Shown: positions 7,799 through 15,694 of the stretch, one piece after another | How the letters are laid out: every line of letters begins with the position of its first letter | Numbering within the stretch: position 1 is the stretch's first letter | Origin: Clostridia bacterium | Lineage (GTDB): Bacteria > Bacillota > Sulfobacillia > SLMV01 | DNA length: 15,955 nucleotides | Reading direction: 5' to 3' | Assembly (NCBI GenBank): GCA_007136565.1 | Contig: SLGS01000223.1 | Coordinates: 1-15,955 of the forward strand | Notes under the pieces: generated by a model | Told to the model about the DNA's origin: nothing | What the model saw: only the letters and a program-made list of their open reading frames with translations | Database searches by the model: none | Made by a program: the position numbers and the translations under genes

Positions 7799-8335
7799 AT
7801 GTCAACGACACAAAGGATTACCTTTACCGGCCTCTTCATCGCGCTGGGGCTGCTTTTGCCCATGGCCTTTCACATGATCGGATCCGGGGCCATATTTTTG
7901 CCCATGCACATCCCCATCTTGCTGGCGGGTTTCCTGGCGGGACCGGCGGTCGGGTTCGTGGCCGGTCTGCTAACCCCGGGTCTGAGTAGCGTTCTCACGG
8001 GAATGCCGCCCCTGATGCCCATGGCGTTGCTGATGACCTTCGAACTCGCAACCTTCGGTCTCCTGGCGGGCCTGCTTTACCAGCGGTGGAGATGGTCACT
8101 GGTTCCCGCCCTGCTGGGCTCGATGATCGGCGGACGGGTCGTTTACGCGATAATGTTCGCCTACGTGCTCCCGCTGTTCGGAATAGCCGGAACCCCCATA
8201 ATAGCGTGGATAACCACCAGTTTGGCGACAAGCTGGCCGGGCGTTGTCATACAACTCATCGTGGTACCCCTGGTCGTTTCCGCCGCCGGGCGCCTACCCC
8301 TCTTCGCCAACCCGCGCGAACAAGTCTCGCGCTAG
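7799..8335 (+). CDS. ECF-type transporter substrate-binding membrane (S) component, substrate unknown
   Basis: This is a 178-residue, very hydrophobic protein with about five to six membrane segments (roughly 8-27, 36-60, 68-94, 101-126, 130-163) and short basic loops and tail. Length, topology and the stretches GAIFLPMHIPILLAGFLAGP (30-49) and LTPGLSSVLTGMPPL (58-72) fit the S components of energy-coupling factor vitamin importers. The first helix has GLFIA where the family's A-x-x-x-A contact motif would sit. No EcfA or EcfT gene is nearby, so it would share a module encoded elsewhere. The start is ATG 7799, with AAGGA six nt upstream (7788-7792); the longer in-frame extension is non-coding leader. 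It is the only plus-strand gene, between purE and guaA and facing the PurBoxes. A purine, folate or thiamine-precursor substrate is inferred from context only. Confidence 0.8.
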   Translation: MSTTQRITFTGLFIALGLLLPMAFHMIGSGAIFLPMHIPILLAGFLAGPAVGFVAGLLTPGLSSVLTGMPPLMPMALLMTFELATFGLLAGLLYQRWRWSLVPALLGSMIGGRVVYAIMFAYVLPLFGIAGTPIIAWITTSLATSWPGVVIQLIVVPLVVSAAGRLPLFANPREQVSR

Positions 8336-8401
8336 GATCGCCGGGAACTTAGCTAGCGGCGAACCCCCCCTGCGATCCGTAACGTAAGACCCGCAATAGA
8401 A

Positions 8402-8436
8402 CGGGCGGGGCGCCATCGACACCCGCGCCCCGCCCG
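8402..8436. terminator. GC-rich hairpin between the convergent ECF gene and guaA
   Basis: A perfect 12-bp stem (8402-8413 with 8425-8436, GC-only) encloses an 11-base loop, 66 bases after the ECF stop and 28 bases beyond the guaA stop. As the sole strong structure between convergent genes it is probably a shared bidirectional terminator. Neither side has a real T-run (GAAAAC on the plus side, GTTCTATT on the minus side), so it may instead act as a 3' stability or pause element. The rest of the 129-base gap shows nothing else. Confidence 0.6.
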
Positions 8437-8464
8437 AAAACGCCTCCCGGATTCCCCCAGAACC

Positions 8465-10021
8465 TCACTCCCACTCGATGGTGGCCGGGGGTTTGGAAGT
8501 GATATCGTACGCCACGCGATTTATCCCGGGGACCTCGTTGATGATCCTCCTCGCGACGATGTCCAGTACACTCGATGGAATGCGGGCCCAATCGGCGGTC
8601 ATAGCGTCCTCGCTCGTTACCGCCCGTAGAACCGCCGTCGCGGCGTAAGTCCTCTGATCACCCATTACTCCCACGCTCATCATGTCCGGCAGTACCACGA
8701 AGGACTGCCATATATCGTGGTAGAGATCCGCGGCCCGAAGCTCCTGTTCGAAAATGGCGTCGGCTTCGCGCAGCGTGTCCAGTTTCGCCGCGGTGACCTC
8801 CCCCAACACCCTGACCGCCAGGCCGGGGCCCGGGAAGGGATGACGGGTTAGGATGGCCTCCGGTATGCCCAGCTCGGCGCCGACGCGCCGGACCTCATCC
8901 TTGAATAGCTCCCGGAGGGGTTCCACCAGGTCCATCCTCATTTCCTCGGGAAGGCCACCGACGTTGTGGTGGCTCTTTATCACCGCGGAGCCCCCCACGC
9001 CGCTCTCGACGACGTCGGGGTATATCGTTCCCTGGACCAGGAAGTCGAATTCGCCGAGGGATTGGGCTTCCTCGTCGAATACGGAGATGAATTCGCGGCC
9101 GACGATCTTTCGCTTCCGCTCGGGATCGGAAACCCCGGCCAGGGCCCCCAGGAATCTTTCGGAGGCATCGACGCTGACCACGTTCAGGTCCATCTCCCGG
9201 GCGAAGAACTCCGTAACGGCCTTGCCCTCATCCTTGCGGAGAAGACCGTGATCGACGAATACACAGGTCAGACGATCCCCGATGGCCCGATGTACCAGGA
9301 CCGCGGATACCGCGGAATCCACTCCCCCGCTGAGCCCGCAGAGGGCGCTGCCGGACCCCACCTGTTCGCGGATTTCCTCGATGGCATGTTCTATGAAGGA
9401 CTTCATGTTCCAGCTCCCCGAGAAACCGACCACTCCGTAAAGCCAGTTCCGTAGCATATCCAAACCGTGATCCGTGTGACCCACCTCGGGATGAAACTGG
9501 ACACCGTACATCGGCAGCTCGCTGTGCGCCATGGCGGCCACCGGGGTACCCTCGCTGCGCGCCAGCACCCTGAAACCGGCCGGCGGCTCATCCACCAGGT
9601 CCCCGTGGCTCATCCAAACGTCCAGGGTCCCGGGCAGCCCCTCGAACAGCGGATCTTCGCCGACCAACTCCAGCGACGTGCGGCCGTACTCGCGCCGTGA
9701 TGCGGGACCCACCGATTCGCGCCCCCCGTAGTGGGCCGCTATCAGCTGGTGACCGTAGCAGATCCCCAGCACAGGGATACCCAACTCGAAAATCCCCTCG
9801 TCGGCGGAAAGTGCATCCTCCGTGTAGACGCTGCCCGGACCGCCGGTCAGGATCAGGGCCCGGGGGCTCCTGGCGGATATCTCCTCTGCGGTGGAGTTAC
9901 CGGGCATGATCTCGCTGTAGACCTTGCACTCGCGGACCCTCCTCGCGATCAGCTGCGAGTATTGGGCTCCAAAATCCAAGATGACGACCTTTTCTTCGGG
10001 TGTGGTGTGAAGATCACTCAA
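8465..10021 (-). CDS. guaA: GMP synthase (glutamine-hydrolysing)
   Basis: GuaA aminates XMP to GMP using glutamine and ATP. From the TTG at 10021 it is 518 residues, the usual size. The glutaminase domain (about 1-200) has GICYGHQL with nucleophile Cys88 and QFHPEVGHTDHG with His177 and Glu179. The ATP-pyrophosphatase domain has the P-loop SGGVDS at 231-236. The C-terminal dimerisation domain ends in the characteristic PPATIEWE. A longer frame runs 24 codons upstream inside hpt. I prefer TTG 10021 because homologues begin about ten residues before VVILDFGAQY, GGGGGAG lies about 6 nt upstream, and TTG overlaps the hpt stop as TTGA. It is second in the hpt-guaA operon and converges on the ECF gene. 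Confidence 0.96.
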   Translation of the reverse strand: MSDLHTTPEEKVVILDFGAQYSQLIARRVRECKVYSEIMPGNSTAEEISARSPRALILTGGPGSVYTEDALSADEGIFELGIPVLGICYGHQLIAAHYGGRESVGPASRREYGRTSLELVGEDPLFEGLPGTLDVWMSHGDLVDEPPAGFRVLARSEGTPVAAMAHSELPMYGVQFHPEVGHTDHGLDMLRNWLYGVVGFSGSWNMKSFIEHAIEEIREQVGSGSALCGLSGGVDSAVSAVLVHRAIGDRLTCVFVDHGLLRKDEGKAVTEFFAREMDLNVVSVDASERFLGALAGVSDPERKRKIVGREFISVFDEEAQSLGEFDFLVQGTIYPDVVESGVGGSAVIKSHHNVGGLPEEMRMDLVEPLRELFKDEVRRVGAELGIPEAILTRHPFPGPGLAVRVLGEVTAAKLDTLREADAIFEQELRAADLYHDIWQSFVVLPDMMSVGVMGDQRTYAATAVLRAVTSEDAMTADWARIPSSVLDIVARRIINEVPGINRVAYDITSKPPATIEWE

Positions 10022-10596
10022 CCGTTCTCCCCCTCGCTCGACATTTCTTCGATCACCCTGACGCACGGCAGGGCCCGGTGCCTCTGGTTCCAATCCAGTC
10101 CGTAGCCGACGACGAACTCGTCGGGGATGGAGCGTCCCACGTATTCCACGGCGACGTCCACTGCCCGGCGATCCGGTTTGTCCAAGAAGGCGACGACGCC
10201 GATACTGGCGGGACCCCGGGCGGAGAAATGCTCCCTTAGGTATTGCAGCGTCAGCCCGGTGTCGACGATGTCTTCGACGATCAACACGTGGCGATCCTCT
10301 ATGGGTGTATCGAGATCGTGAAGTATGCGGACTACCCCGGAGGAGTCGGTACTGGCACCGTAGCTGGACACGGCCATGAAATCGAGGGATACGGGTACAT
10401 CCAGAGCCCGGGCCAGATCCGATAGGAACACCACCGCACCCTTTAGTATGCCCACGAGGAGCAATGGATTCTCCTCGCTCACCAGCGACTCGTAATGCCC
10501 CGATATCTCCCGGGCGAGCCTCTCGACGATTTCGGTAATCTCATCCTCGCCCACGAGACAGGAACCCAGGTGCATACCGGAAATCTTGTCGTCCAA
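10018..10596 (-). CDS. hpt: Hypoxanthine(-guanine) phosphoribosyltransferase
   Basis: Hpt salvages hypoxanthine and guanine to IMP and GMP with PRPP. The 192-residue protein has the type I PRTase PRPP loop VLIVEDIVDTGLT at 104-116 (Glu108, Asp109), the PPi loop region LKGAVVF at 51-57, the base-contacting Lys140 in FLDKPDRR, and the C-terminal FVVGYGLDWNQRHR near 161-174, all typical of bacterial HPRTs. The start is TTG 10596 with a GAGGG ribosome site about 4 nt upstream; the in-frame ATG seven codons later has no ribosome site. A PurBox overlaps the likely promoter. The pairing with guaA links salvage and GMP synthesis. Confidence 0.95.
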   Translation of the reverse strand: MDDKISGMHLGSCLVGEDEITEIVERLAREISGHYESLVSEENPLLLVGILKGAVVFLSDLARALDVPVSLDFMAVSSYGASTDSSGVVRILHDLDTPIEDRHVLIVEDIVDTGLTLQYLREHFSARGPASIGVVAFLDKPDRRAVDVAVEYVGRSIPDEFVVGYGLDWNQRHRALPCVRVIEEMSSEGENG

Positions 10597-10631
10597 GTAT
10601 CCCTCACCCTCTCCCCTTCGGCTACGACTCT

Positions 10632-10671
10632 AGCATACCCGAACATTCGAGACAGCAAAACGCCCGAAATT
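10632..10671 (-). promoter_or_regulatory. Probable hpt-guaA promoter with PurBox
   Basis: ATACCCGAACATT at 10635-10647 (plus strand) matches the PurBox consensus AWWWCCGAACWWT at 12 of 13 positions. It carries the same CCGAACATT core as both boxes in front of purE. A degenerate second copy, CCGAAATT (10664-10671), lies 25 bases away in the same orientation, not inverted. On the minus strand TATGCT (10637-10632) is a plausible -10, with a poor TTTTGC 17 bases upstream, so the main PurBox would lie between the promoter elements. That fits repression by blocking RNA polymerase; it is inference from position. Confidence 0.65.
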
Positions 10672-10693
10672 GGGGTCCACGGGACTCAGGGCG
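10657..10693 (-). terminator. Weak possible terminator after lysK
   Basis: On the minus strand CGCCC (10693-10689, at the end of lysK) can pair with GGGCG (10665-10661), followed by TTTT (10660-10657). The loop contains a small GTCC/GGAC stem. The outer stem is only 5 bp and the T-run short, so termination would be inefficient and the lys transcript may partly read through into hpt. The right arm overlaps the degenerate PurBox copy, which might be its real explanation. Confidence 0.3.
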
Positions 10694-11765
10694 CGGGGAG
10701 GTTCACCAGTTCGACCATGGCCCGCTCGAGGACATCCACCGATCGCGAATACTCGGAGAGGGAAATCTCTTCCCCCGACGTGTGACCCAGTAGCGGATCC
10801 CCGGGGCCGTATGCTGCGATCGCCGGTTTCCAAGCGGGGCCGACAATATTCATATCGGAGGTGCCGGTCTTGAGGGTAAATCGAGGTTTACCTCCCCCGC
10901 TGCGGATGGCGGCCAACAGCGACTTGGCCACCGGGGAGTTGCGCTCCGCGAGATAGGGTTCTTCTCCGGGCCCGAACTCCGTGGTGGGGCCGAGGCACGA
11001 AGCGATGAGTTCTTTCGTAGAATCCACGGTCTCGCCGGGGGGGATCCTGGCGCCGAAGGAAAGAATAGTCTCGCCCTCCAGCCCGTCGGATCGCGAGTCC
11101 ACCGACACCAACCTGGGGCTGGTACTCCAGAACAATCCCTCGCGGTCGGCGTTTCGCTTCTCGACGGCATCCATCAGGCCGGTCCACGCCCCGACGGCGA
11201 TCTCCGCAGCGGTCGGACCTGGACCCCCGGTGTGGGATATGGGAGCCCGGTGGGCGCTCCGTCCCCGAAGGCCACCGCGATACCCTAGGGTGATCCTATC
11301 CCATCGGCTCGGCTCCCCGATGATGACCATCCCGGGAGGGCTTCCCCCGCAAAAACCGCGAACCAGGTGCCGGGCACCCCGGGAGCCGTCGGCCTCTTCC
11401 TCCACCGCTCCCACGAAGAGTATGCTCCGATTCCCGGGGGATCGCTGTACCCGGGACAGGCGATGGAGGGCGGAGGCAAAGGCCGCCAGGGGGCCCTTGG
11501 CATCCACCGTTCCCCGACCCGTCAGGATGTCTCCCCGCCGACCAACGGGTGGCCATCCCGATACGGTATCCACGTGGCCCAGGAGGCAGAGGGAGACCGG
11601 TCCTTCGCCCCACCTCGCGCAGGCATTTCCCACCCCGTCGATATAAGCCGGGATTCCACGACGGTCGAACCAGTCCACCAGGAATGCCGAAGCCCCTTCC
11701 TCCGATCCGGAGGGCGAGGGAATGCGAACCAGTTCTTCGAGGAGTTCTATCTCTTCCGCGTTCAC
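10686..11765 (-). CDS. lysK: LysW-lysine/LysW-ornithine hydrolase (M20 family)
   Basis: LysK releases the finished amino acid (lysine, or ornithine in dual-use systems) from the carrier protein LysW. The 359-residue protein is an M20 metallopeptidase. GHVDTV has His64 and Asp66; GTVDAKG has the metal-bridging Asp88; VEEEADGSRGARHL carries the catalytic Glu pair near 122-124; IGEPSRW has Glu151; LGHTSGEE near 326-333 gives the last metal histidine. This set and its place at the end of the lysWXYZJ cluster distinguish it from ArgE/DapE, which it resembles. The GTG at 11765 overlaps the lysJ stop as GTGA. It is the last gene of the lys operon. Confidence 0.9.
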   Translation of the reverse strand: MNAEEIELLEELVRIPSPSGSEEGASAFLVDWFDRRGIPAYIDGVGNACARWGEGPVSLCLLGHVDTVSGWPPVGRRGDILTGRGTVDAKGPLAAFASALHRLSRVQRSPGNRSILFVGAVEEEADGSRGARHLVRGFCGGSPPGMVIIGEPSRWDRITLGYRGGLRGRSAHRAPISHTGGPGPTAAEIAVGAWTGLMDAVEKRNADREGLFWSTSPRLVSVDSRSDGLEGETILSFGARIPPGETVDSTKELIASCLGPTTEFGPGEEPYLAERNSPVAKSLLAAIRSGGGKPRFTLKTGTSDMNIVGPAWKPAIAAYGPGDPLLGHTSGEEISLSEYSRSVDVLERAMVELVNLPAP

Positions 11766-12940
11766 GTCTGCACCATTTCCCCGAGGGCCTCACCCAGCGC
11801 GTCGACCACCAGGTCCAGGTCGCCGTCCTCTATAACCAGGGGTGGAAGGAAACGCAGGACCGTCGCTCCCGCCGGCAAGGCGAGCACGCCCCTCTCCTGC
11901 AAGCGGCGCAGGATGGGGGTGACTCGGACCCTCATCTGAACTCCCACCATGAGCCCCATACCCCGCACCTCGCGGACCAGGGGAGAATCGAGATCGCCAA
12001 GACCTTCCATGAAACGATGCCCGGCGACCCGACTTCTTCCCGGGAGATCCCCCTCTTGCATCTCCTCGAGGGTCGCCAGGGCGGCAGCGCAGGCCAGCGG
12101 GTTTCCGCCGAAGGTACTACCGTGTGACATGGCCGGGAGGTTTTCGACGCGATCCCCCAGGCCCACGGCACCCATGGGTACTCCCCCCGCCATGGCCTTG
12201 GCCATGCAGACCATGTCCGGTACCACATCGTAATGATCCACGGCGAACCAGGACCCGGTCCGCCCGAAACCGGTCTGTATCTCGTCCGCTATGAACAGGA
12301 CTCCCCTCTCCCGGCACAAACGGGCGGCTTCCGCCACGAACTCGCGTTCCGCGGGGTGCACTCCCCCCTCACCCTGCACCACTTCTATGATCAGGGCGGC
12401 GGTCGATTCGTCCAGGGCTTCTTCCAGCTCGCGGGGATCCTCGAAGGACACGTGGTCGCACGGTCCCACGAGATGCTCGACACCGCGGCGATGGCCCTTA
12501 CCCCAGGTGGCCGCCAGGGCACCCATGGTTCGCCCGTGAAACCCCCGCCTCGTGGCGACGATCCGCGACCTCCCCGTCGCCAACCGGGCGAACTTGATCG
12601 CGGCTTCCACGGCCTCGGTTCCGGAGTTGCAAAGGAAGAAACGATCCACGCCATCGGGAGTGACGTTTCGCAGTCTCGCCAAGTATTCCGTTCTCACATC
12701 GTTGGAAAACGACTCGGGACAGGTTATCAACGTGTTCACCTGCCTCGTTATGGCCGCGGCGACGCGCGGGTTGCAGTGTCCCACGGAAGCCACACCGTGA
12801 CCGCCGACGCAGTCGATGTATTCCCTCCCGGAATCATCCCACACCCGGGAACCCCGGCCGCGGACCAGGGTTATGCCGCGCTTCGAGTACAGCCCGACCT
12901 CCATGGATTCCTCGATGACAGTTTCTTCTTCGCCGCTCAC
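11762..12940 (-). CDS. lysJ: LysW-aminoadipate semialdehyde / glutamate semialdehyde aminotransferase
   Basis: LysJ is a class III PLP aminotransferase that turns the LysW-bound semialdehyde into LysW-lysine (or LysW-ornithine), using glutamate as amino donor. The 392-residue protein shows NSGTEAVEAAIKFAR at 105-119 (phosphate-binding region), FHGRTMGAL at 134-142, LFIADEIQTGFGRTG at 215-229 with Asp219 facing the PLP ring, and MAKAMAGGVPMGA at 246-258 with Lys248 as the Schiff-base lysine. It is close to ArgD; the LysW cluster decides the assignment. GTG 12940 overlaps the lysZ stop as GTGA. Confidence 0.92.
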   Translation of the reverse strand: MSGEEETVIEESMEVGLYSKRGITLVRGRGSRVWDDSGREYIDCVGGHGVASVGHCNPRVAAAITRQVNTLITCPESFSNDVRTEYLARLRNVTPDGVDRFFLCNSGTEAVEAAIKFARLATGRSRIVATRRGFHGRTMGALAATWGKGHRRGVEHLVGPCDHVSFEDPRELEEALDESTAALIIEVVQGEGGVHPAEREFVAEAARLCRERGVLFIADEIQTGFGRTGSWFAVDHYDVVPDMVCMAKAMAGGVPMGAVGLGDRVENLPAMSHGSTFGGNPLACAAALATLEEMQEGDLPGRSRVAGHRFMEGLGDLDSPLVREVRGMGLMVGVQMRVRVTPILRRLQERGVLALPAGATVLRFLPPLVIEDGDLDLVVDALGEALGEMVQT

Positions 12941-13794
12941 GAGACTTCAACTCCCCGGCGATCCCCGCCCGTTATAACGGTCCCGTATCCTTCCATGGCT
13001 GAACGGATGGGCGACACGACCCCGGCGTCCGCGATGATGGCGGACTCCACTCCTCCGTCGACGGCCTCCTCGGCGGCGCGCAGCTTTGCCACCATGCGCC
13101 CCCGCGCCCAACGCCCGGCACCCTCTATTTCCCTCGAACCCTCGAGGCTTCGTATCAGCGTCGAGTTATCGTCGGGATCCTCGAGCAGGCCCGCCCGATC
13201 CGTCAGGAAAACCACGCGATCCGCGCCGATGGCAACGGCTATGGCCGCGGCCATCCTATCGGCATCGGTATTCATGGGTCCACCCGAATAACTCAGGGCG
13301 GGAGGTCCCACCACGGGTAGCATCTGCGCTCCGAGCAATGCGTGCAAGACCCCCGGACGCACCGTCTCTACCCTGCCACTTCGGTTACCGCGCATGAGGA
13401 ACGTCCTACCATCCCGTCTCACCTTGATGGCCTCCTTCAGCGGCCCCGAACAAAGGCCCCCGTCGACCCCCGACAACCCCACGGCGGTTACGCCTCGCCC
13501 GTTGAGTCCGGCGACGAGATCCGTATTCACCTTTCCCGCGCAAGCCATTACGAAGGCATCCAGGGCCTCTTCATCCGTGTACCTGCTCTCCGCACCCGAG
13601 GGCGAACTCACCATCAATGGCTCGTCCCCGAGCCTCCTTTGCAAACGGCTGGTCTCCGCGGATCCACCGTGCACCAATACCAGGGGGACCCTCCCTTCGA
13701 CCAGTTCCTCGACCTCGTCGAGGAGCGTTTCATGACCGACTCCACCGGTACCACCGACCTTGACAACCAGCATCCTTCGTTCCGCTCCCCTCAT
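12937..13794 (-). CDS. lysZ: LysW-aminoadipate / LysW-glutamate kinase
   Basis: LysZ phosphorylates the side-chain carboxylate of the LysW-bound amino acid. The 285-residue protein belongs to the amino acid kinase family (ArgB-like). LVVKVGGTGG starts the fold with Lys12, LVHGG near 56-60 is the nucleotide/substrate glycine loop, and ADRVVFLTDRAGLLEDP lies in the C-terminal ATP-binding half. ATG 13794 overlaps the lysY stop as ATGA, with GGGG about 8 nt upstream. A second ATG seven codons later (13773) would give a product starting MLVVKVGG, closer to relatives, but its ribosome site is poor. I keep the overlapping start with moderate confidence. ArgB alone is less likely because LysW and LysX are adjacent. 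Confidence 0.92.
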   Translation of the reverse strand: MRGAERRMLVVKVGGTGGVGHETLLDEVEELVEGRVPLVLVHGGSAETSRLQRRLGDEPLMVSSPSGAESRYTDEEALDAFVMACAGKVNTDLVAGLNGRGVTAVGLSGVDGGLCSGPLKEAIKVRRDGRTFLMRGNRSGRVETVRPGVLHALLGAQMLPVVGPPALSYSGGPMNTDADRMAAAIAVAIGADRVVFLTDRAGLLEDPDDNSTLIRSLEGSREIEGAGRWARGRMVAKLRAAEEAVDGGVESAIIADAGVVSPIRSAMEGYGTVITGGDRRGVEVS

Positions 13795-14825
13795 GGGTGC
13801 AACCCCGAAAACTGCAATCCCATCTCCTCCGGGAATCCCGCCATCACGTTGAGCGATTGAAGGGCACTCCCCGCCGCACCCTTGACCAAGTTATCCAGGG
13901 CCGACATGACGACCACGCGCCCGGTCTTCGGATCTACTTCGAACCCCACCTCGCAGAAGTTCGTCCCGGCGAGGATTCGGGGCTCGGGATATCGATAAAG
14001 GCCACGCCTTTCCCTCACGATGCGAACGAAGGGCTCATCATCGTATACCTCGCGAAAGGCCCTCCACAAATCGCGCTCACCGATGGGCGATCGGGGAAAA
14101 CAATGGGCCGTCACCAGGATCCCCCGGACCGCCTCCACCGCGGTGGCGCTGAAGTGTATGACCCCCGATTCGAGTCCCAGCTGTTCCCGCACTTCCGCAA
14201 CGTGCCTGTGCCCGACGGGCGCGAAGGATCGCATCACGCCGCTTCGCTCGGGATGGTGGGTGCTGGGATTGGAGGAAGCTCCGGCGGCGCTGGATCCGAC
14301 CTTGGCCTCGACTACCACGGGACCGCCTCCGATCATGCCAGCCCTGGCCAGGGGCCAGAGACCGAGTATCGTGGCCGCCGCCGTGCAACCGGGTCCGGCG
14401 GCCCTCCTCGATTTCCCAAGTTCCGATCTGCGCAACTCGGGGAGACCGTACGTGTAGGGTTCGACTCCCTTGAGGTCGGGGTAATACTCCCCCCTGATCT
14501 CCTCGCTGGCCACGCGATGATCCGCCCCGAGATCCACGGTATAGCGGGAGGCGCCGGAGAGTAAGTCGGCGTAATGGATCGAACGACCGTGGGGAAGGGC
14601 GACGAAGAGTACGTCGTACCGATGGAGATCCCGGATGCCGATGAACTTCATGCGCGGCGCTGAACGCAGGTTGGGGTGACGATGATGGACGAAAGTGCCC
14701 ACCAGGGATTCCGACGTGATGGCTTCCAGCTTCAGCCGCGGATGTCCGTGCACTAACCGGGCCAGTTCTCCCCCGGCGTACCCCGAACCCCCGACGATCG
14801 CAACGTCCAATACGTCCGAAATCAC
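13791..14825 (-). CDS. lysY: LysW-aminoadipyl / LysW-glutamyl phosphate reductase
   Basis: LysY reduces the LysW-bound acyl phosphate to the semialdehyde with NADPH. The 344-residue protein is ArgC-like. The N-terminal Rossmann motif is VAIVGGSGYAGGELARL at 8-24. The catalytic Cys147 sits in AGPGCTAAATIL, the form seen in LysY-type proteins, where ArgC typically has NPGCY. GHRHVAEV at 205-212 supplies the active-site histidine, and SNPSTHHPERSGVMRSFAP at 185-203 is also characteristic. GTG 14825 overlaps the lysX stop as GTGA. Its partner kinase lysZ follows directly. Confidence 0.93.
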   Translation of the reverse strand: MISDVLDVAIVGGSGYAGGELARLVHGHPRLKLEAITSESLVGTFVHHRHPNLRSAPRMKFIGIRDLHRYDVLFVALPHGRSIHYADLLSGASRYTVDLGADHRVASEEIRGEYYPDLKGVEPYTYGLPELRRSELGKSRRAAGPGCTAAATILGLWPLARAGMIGGGPVVVEAKVGSSAAGASSNPSTHHPERSGVMRSFAPVGHRHVAEVREQLGLESGVIHFSATAVEAVRGILVTAHCFPRSPIGERDLWRAFREVYDDEPFVRIVRERRGLYRYPEPRILAGTNFCEVGFEVDPKTGRVVVMSALDNLVKGAAGSALQSLNVMAGFPEEMGLQFSGLHP

Positions 14826-15691
14826 GATAGTACACCCCCGGTTGCCCGGTCTATCACGTAGTCAGCCATCAAGGCGGGTATGTCCACCCCGGTGGGCTCC
14901 ACCGAGTTACGAAACTCCATCGTATGGTTGATCTCGTTGACCACGAGCCCGTCCGGTGATTCCAATAGATCCACGGCCAGCAATCCCCCTCCAACGGCCC
15001 GAGCGGCCCTTCCGCAAAGGTCGAGTAGTTCATCGTAAAGCGGGCAGTTCTCGGTTTGGGCTCCCCTGGCCGTATTCGTCACCCAGTGCTCGGAATACCG
15101 GTAGATGGCCGCCACCGTCTCCTCGCCAACGACGAATGCCCGTATGTCCCGTCCAGGCTTATCAATGTACTCCTGGATGTAGTGGATACCGTGGACGGGG
15201 GAACCCAGGACGGTCCTGTGCTCGATGATCGCTTCCGCCGCCGCGGAATCATTGGCCAAGGATACCAATCTGCCCCAAGAACCCACTACAGGCTTAAACA
15301 CCACCGGGTAACCCAGGGACTCGGCCGCGCGCAGGGCGGTGCCCGGGTCAAAGGCAACCCGGGTCCGGGGACAGGCCACGCCGGCGCGCACCAGCGCGGC
15401 GGTGGTAGCCATCTTATCCCCGGTGATAGCTATCGTCCGATGGGTATTGACGGTGATCGCACCCCAGGATTCGAGGATCTGTGAAAGGGCCAGGGCGCGG
15501 CTGTTGGCTATGGGCCTCAGCATGACCACATCAGAGGAGGAAAAGGGCGAATCGTCGGGATCATTCATGTTCATGAGGAGGTCTCGTTCATCGAACCTGA
15601 TCACCCTCGCGCCGCGCCCTTCGAAGGCAGCCACGAGTAGTTTTTCTTCCACTCGAACCCTGGAGCAAATTAACGAGACAGTGGTTCCCAC
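14822..15691 (-). CDS. lysX: LysW-aminoadipate (or glutamate) ligase, ATP-grasp
   Basis: LysX ligates the alpha-amino group of alpha-aminoadipate to the C-terminal Glu of LysW with ATP. The 289-residue protein is a RimK-like ATP-grasp enzyme: SRVRVEEKLL near 10-19, GDKMATTAALVRAGVACP at 91-108, FKPVVGSWGRLV at 132-143 with Lys133, QEYIDKPGRDIRAFVVG at 173-189, and the metal site VNEINHTMEFRNS at 251-263 (Glu253, Asn255). The C-terminal stretch (NSVEPTGVDIP) resembles Thermus-type LysX from memory; I cannot exclude glutamate use (ArgX). The start is GTG 15691 with GGGGAG 8 nt upstream. It lies in the same frame as lysW, separated by that gene's TAG and one codon. Confidence 0.92.
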   Translation of the reverse strand: MGTTVSLICSRVRVEEKLLVAAFEGRGARVIRFDERDLLMNMNDPDDSPFSSSDVVMLRPIANSRALALSQILESWGAITVNTHRTIAITGDKMATTAALVRAGVACPRTRVAFDPGTALRAAESLGYPVVFKPVVGSWGRLVSLANDSAAAEAIIEHRTVLGSPVHGIHYIQEYIDKPGRDIRAFVVGEETVAAIYRYSEHWVTNTARGAQTENCPLYDELLDLCGRAARAVGGGLLAVDLLESPDGLVVNEINHTMEFRNSVEPTGVDIPALMADYVIDRATGGVLS

Positions 15692-15694
15692 TCC

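Noticed and set aside
10022..10093. Upstream extension of guaA into hpt
   Set aside because: The extra 24 residues lie inside hpt in another frame; TTG 10021 has a good ribosome site, a TTGA overlap and the normal GMP synthase length.
12233..13291. A 352-codon plus-strand frame spanning the lysJ/lysZ junction
   Set aside because: Low-complexity Arg/Ser/Pro-rich translation with no motifs, antisense to two well-supported genes.
13791..14825. Assigning the reductase, kinase, aminotransferase and hydrolase as argC, argB, argD and argE
   Set aside because: The adjacent LysW and LysX, the AGPGC active-site form in the reductase and the gene order identify the LysW-dependent pathway, though ornithine as a product remains possible.
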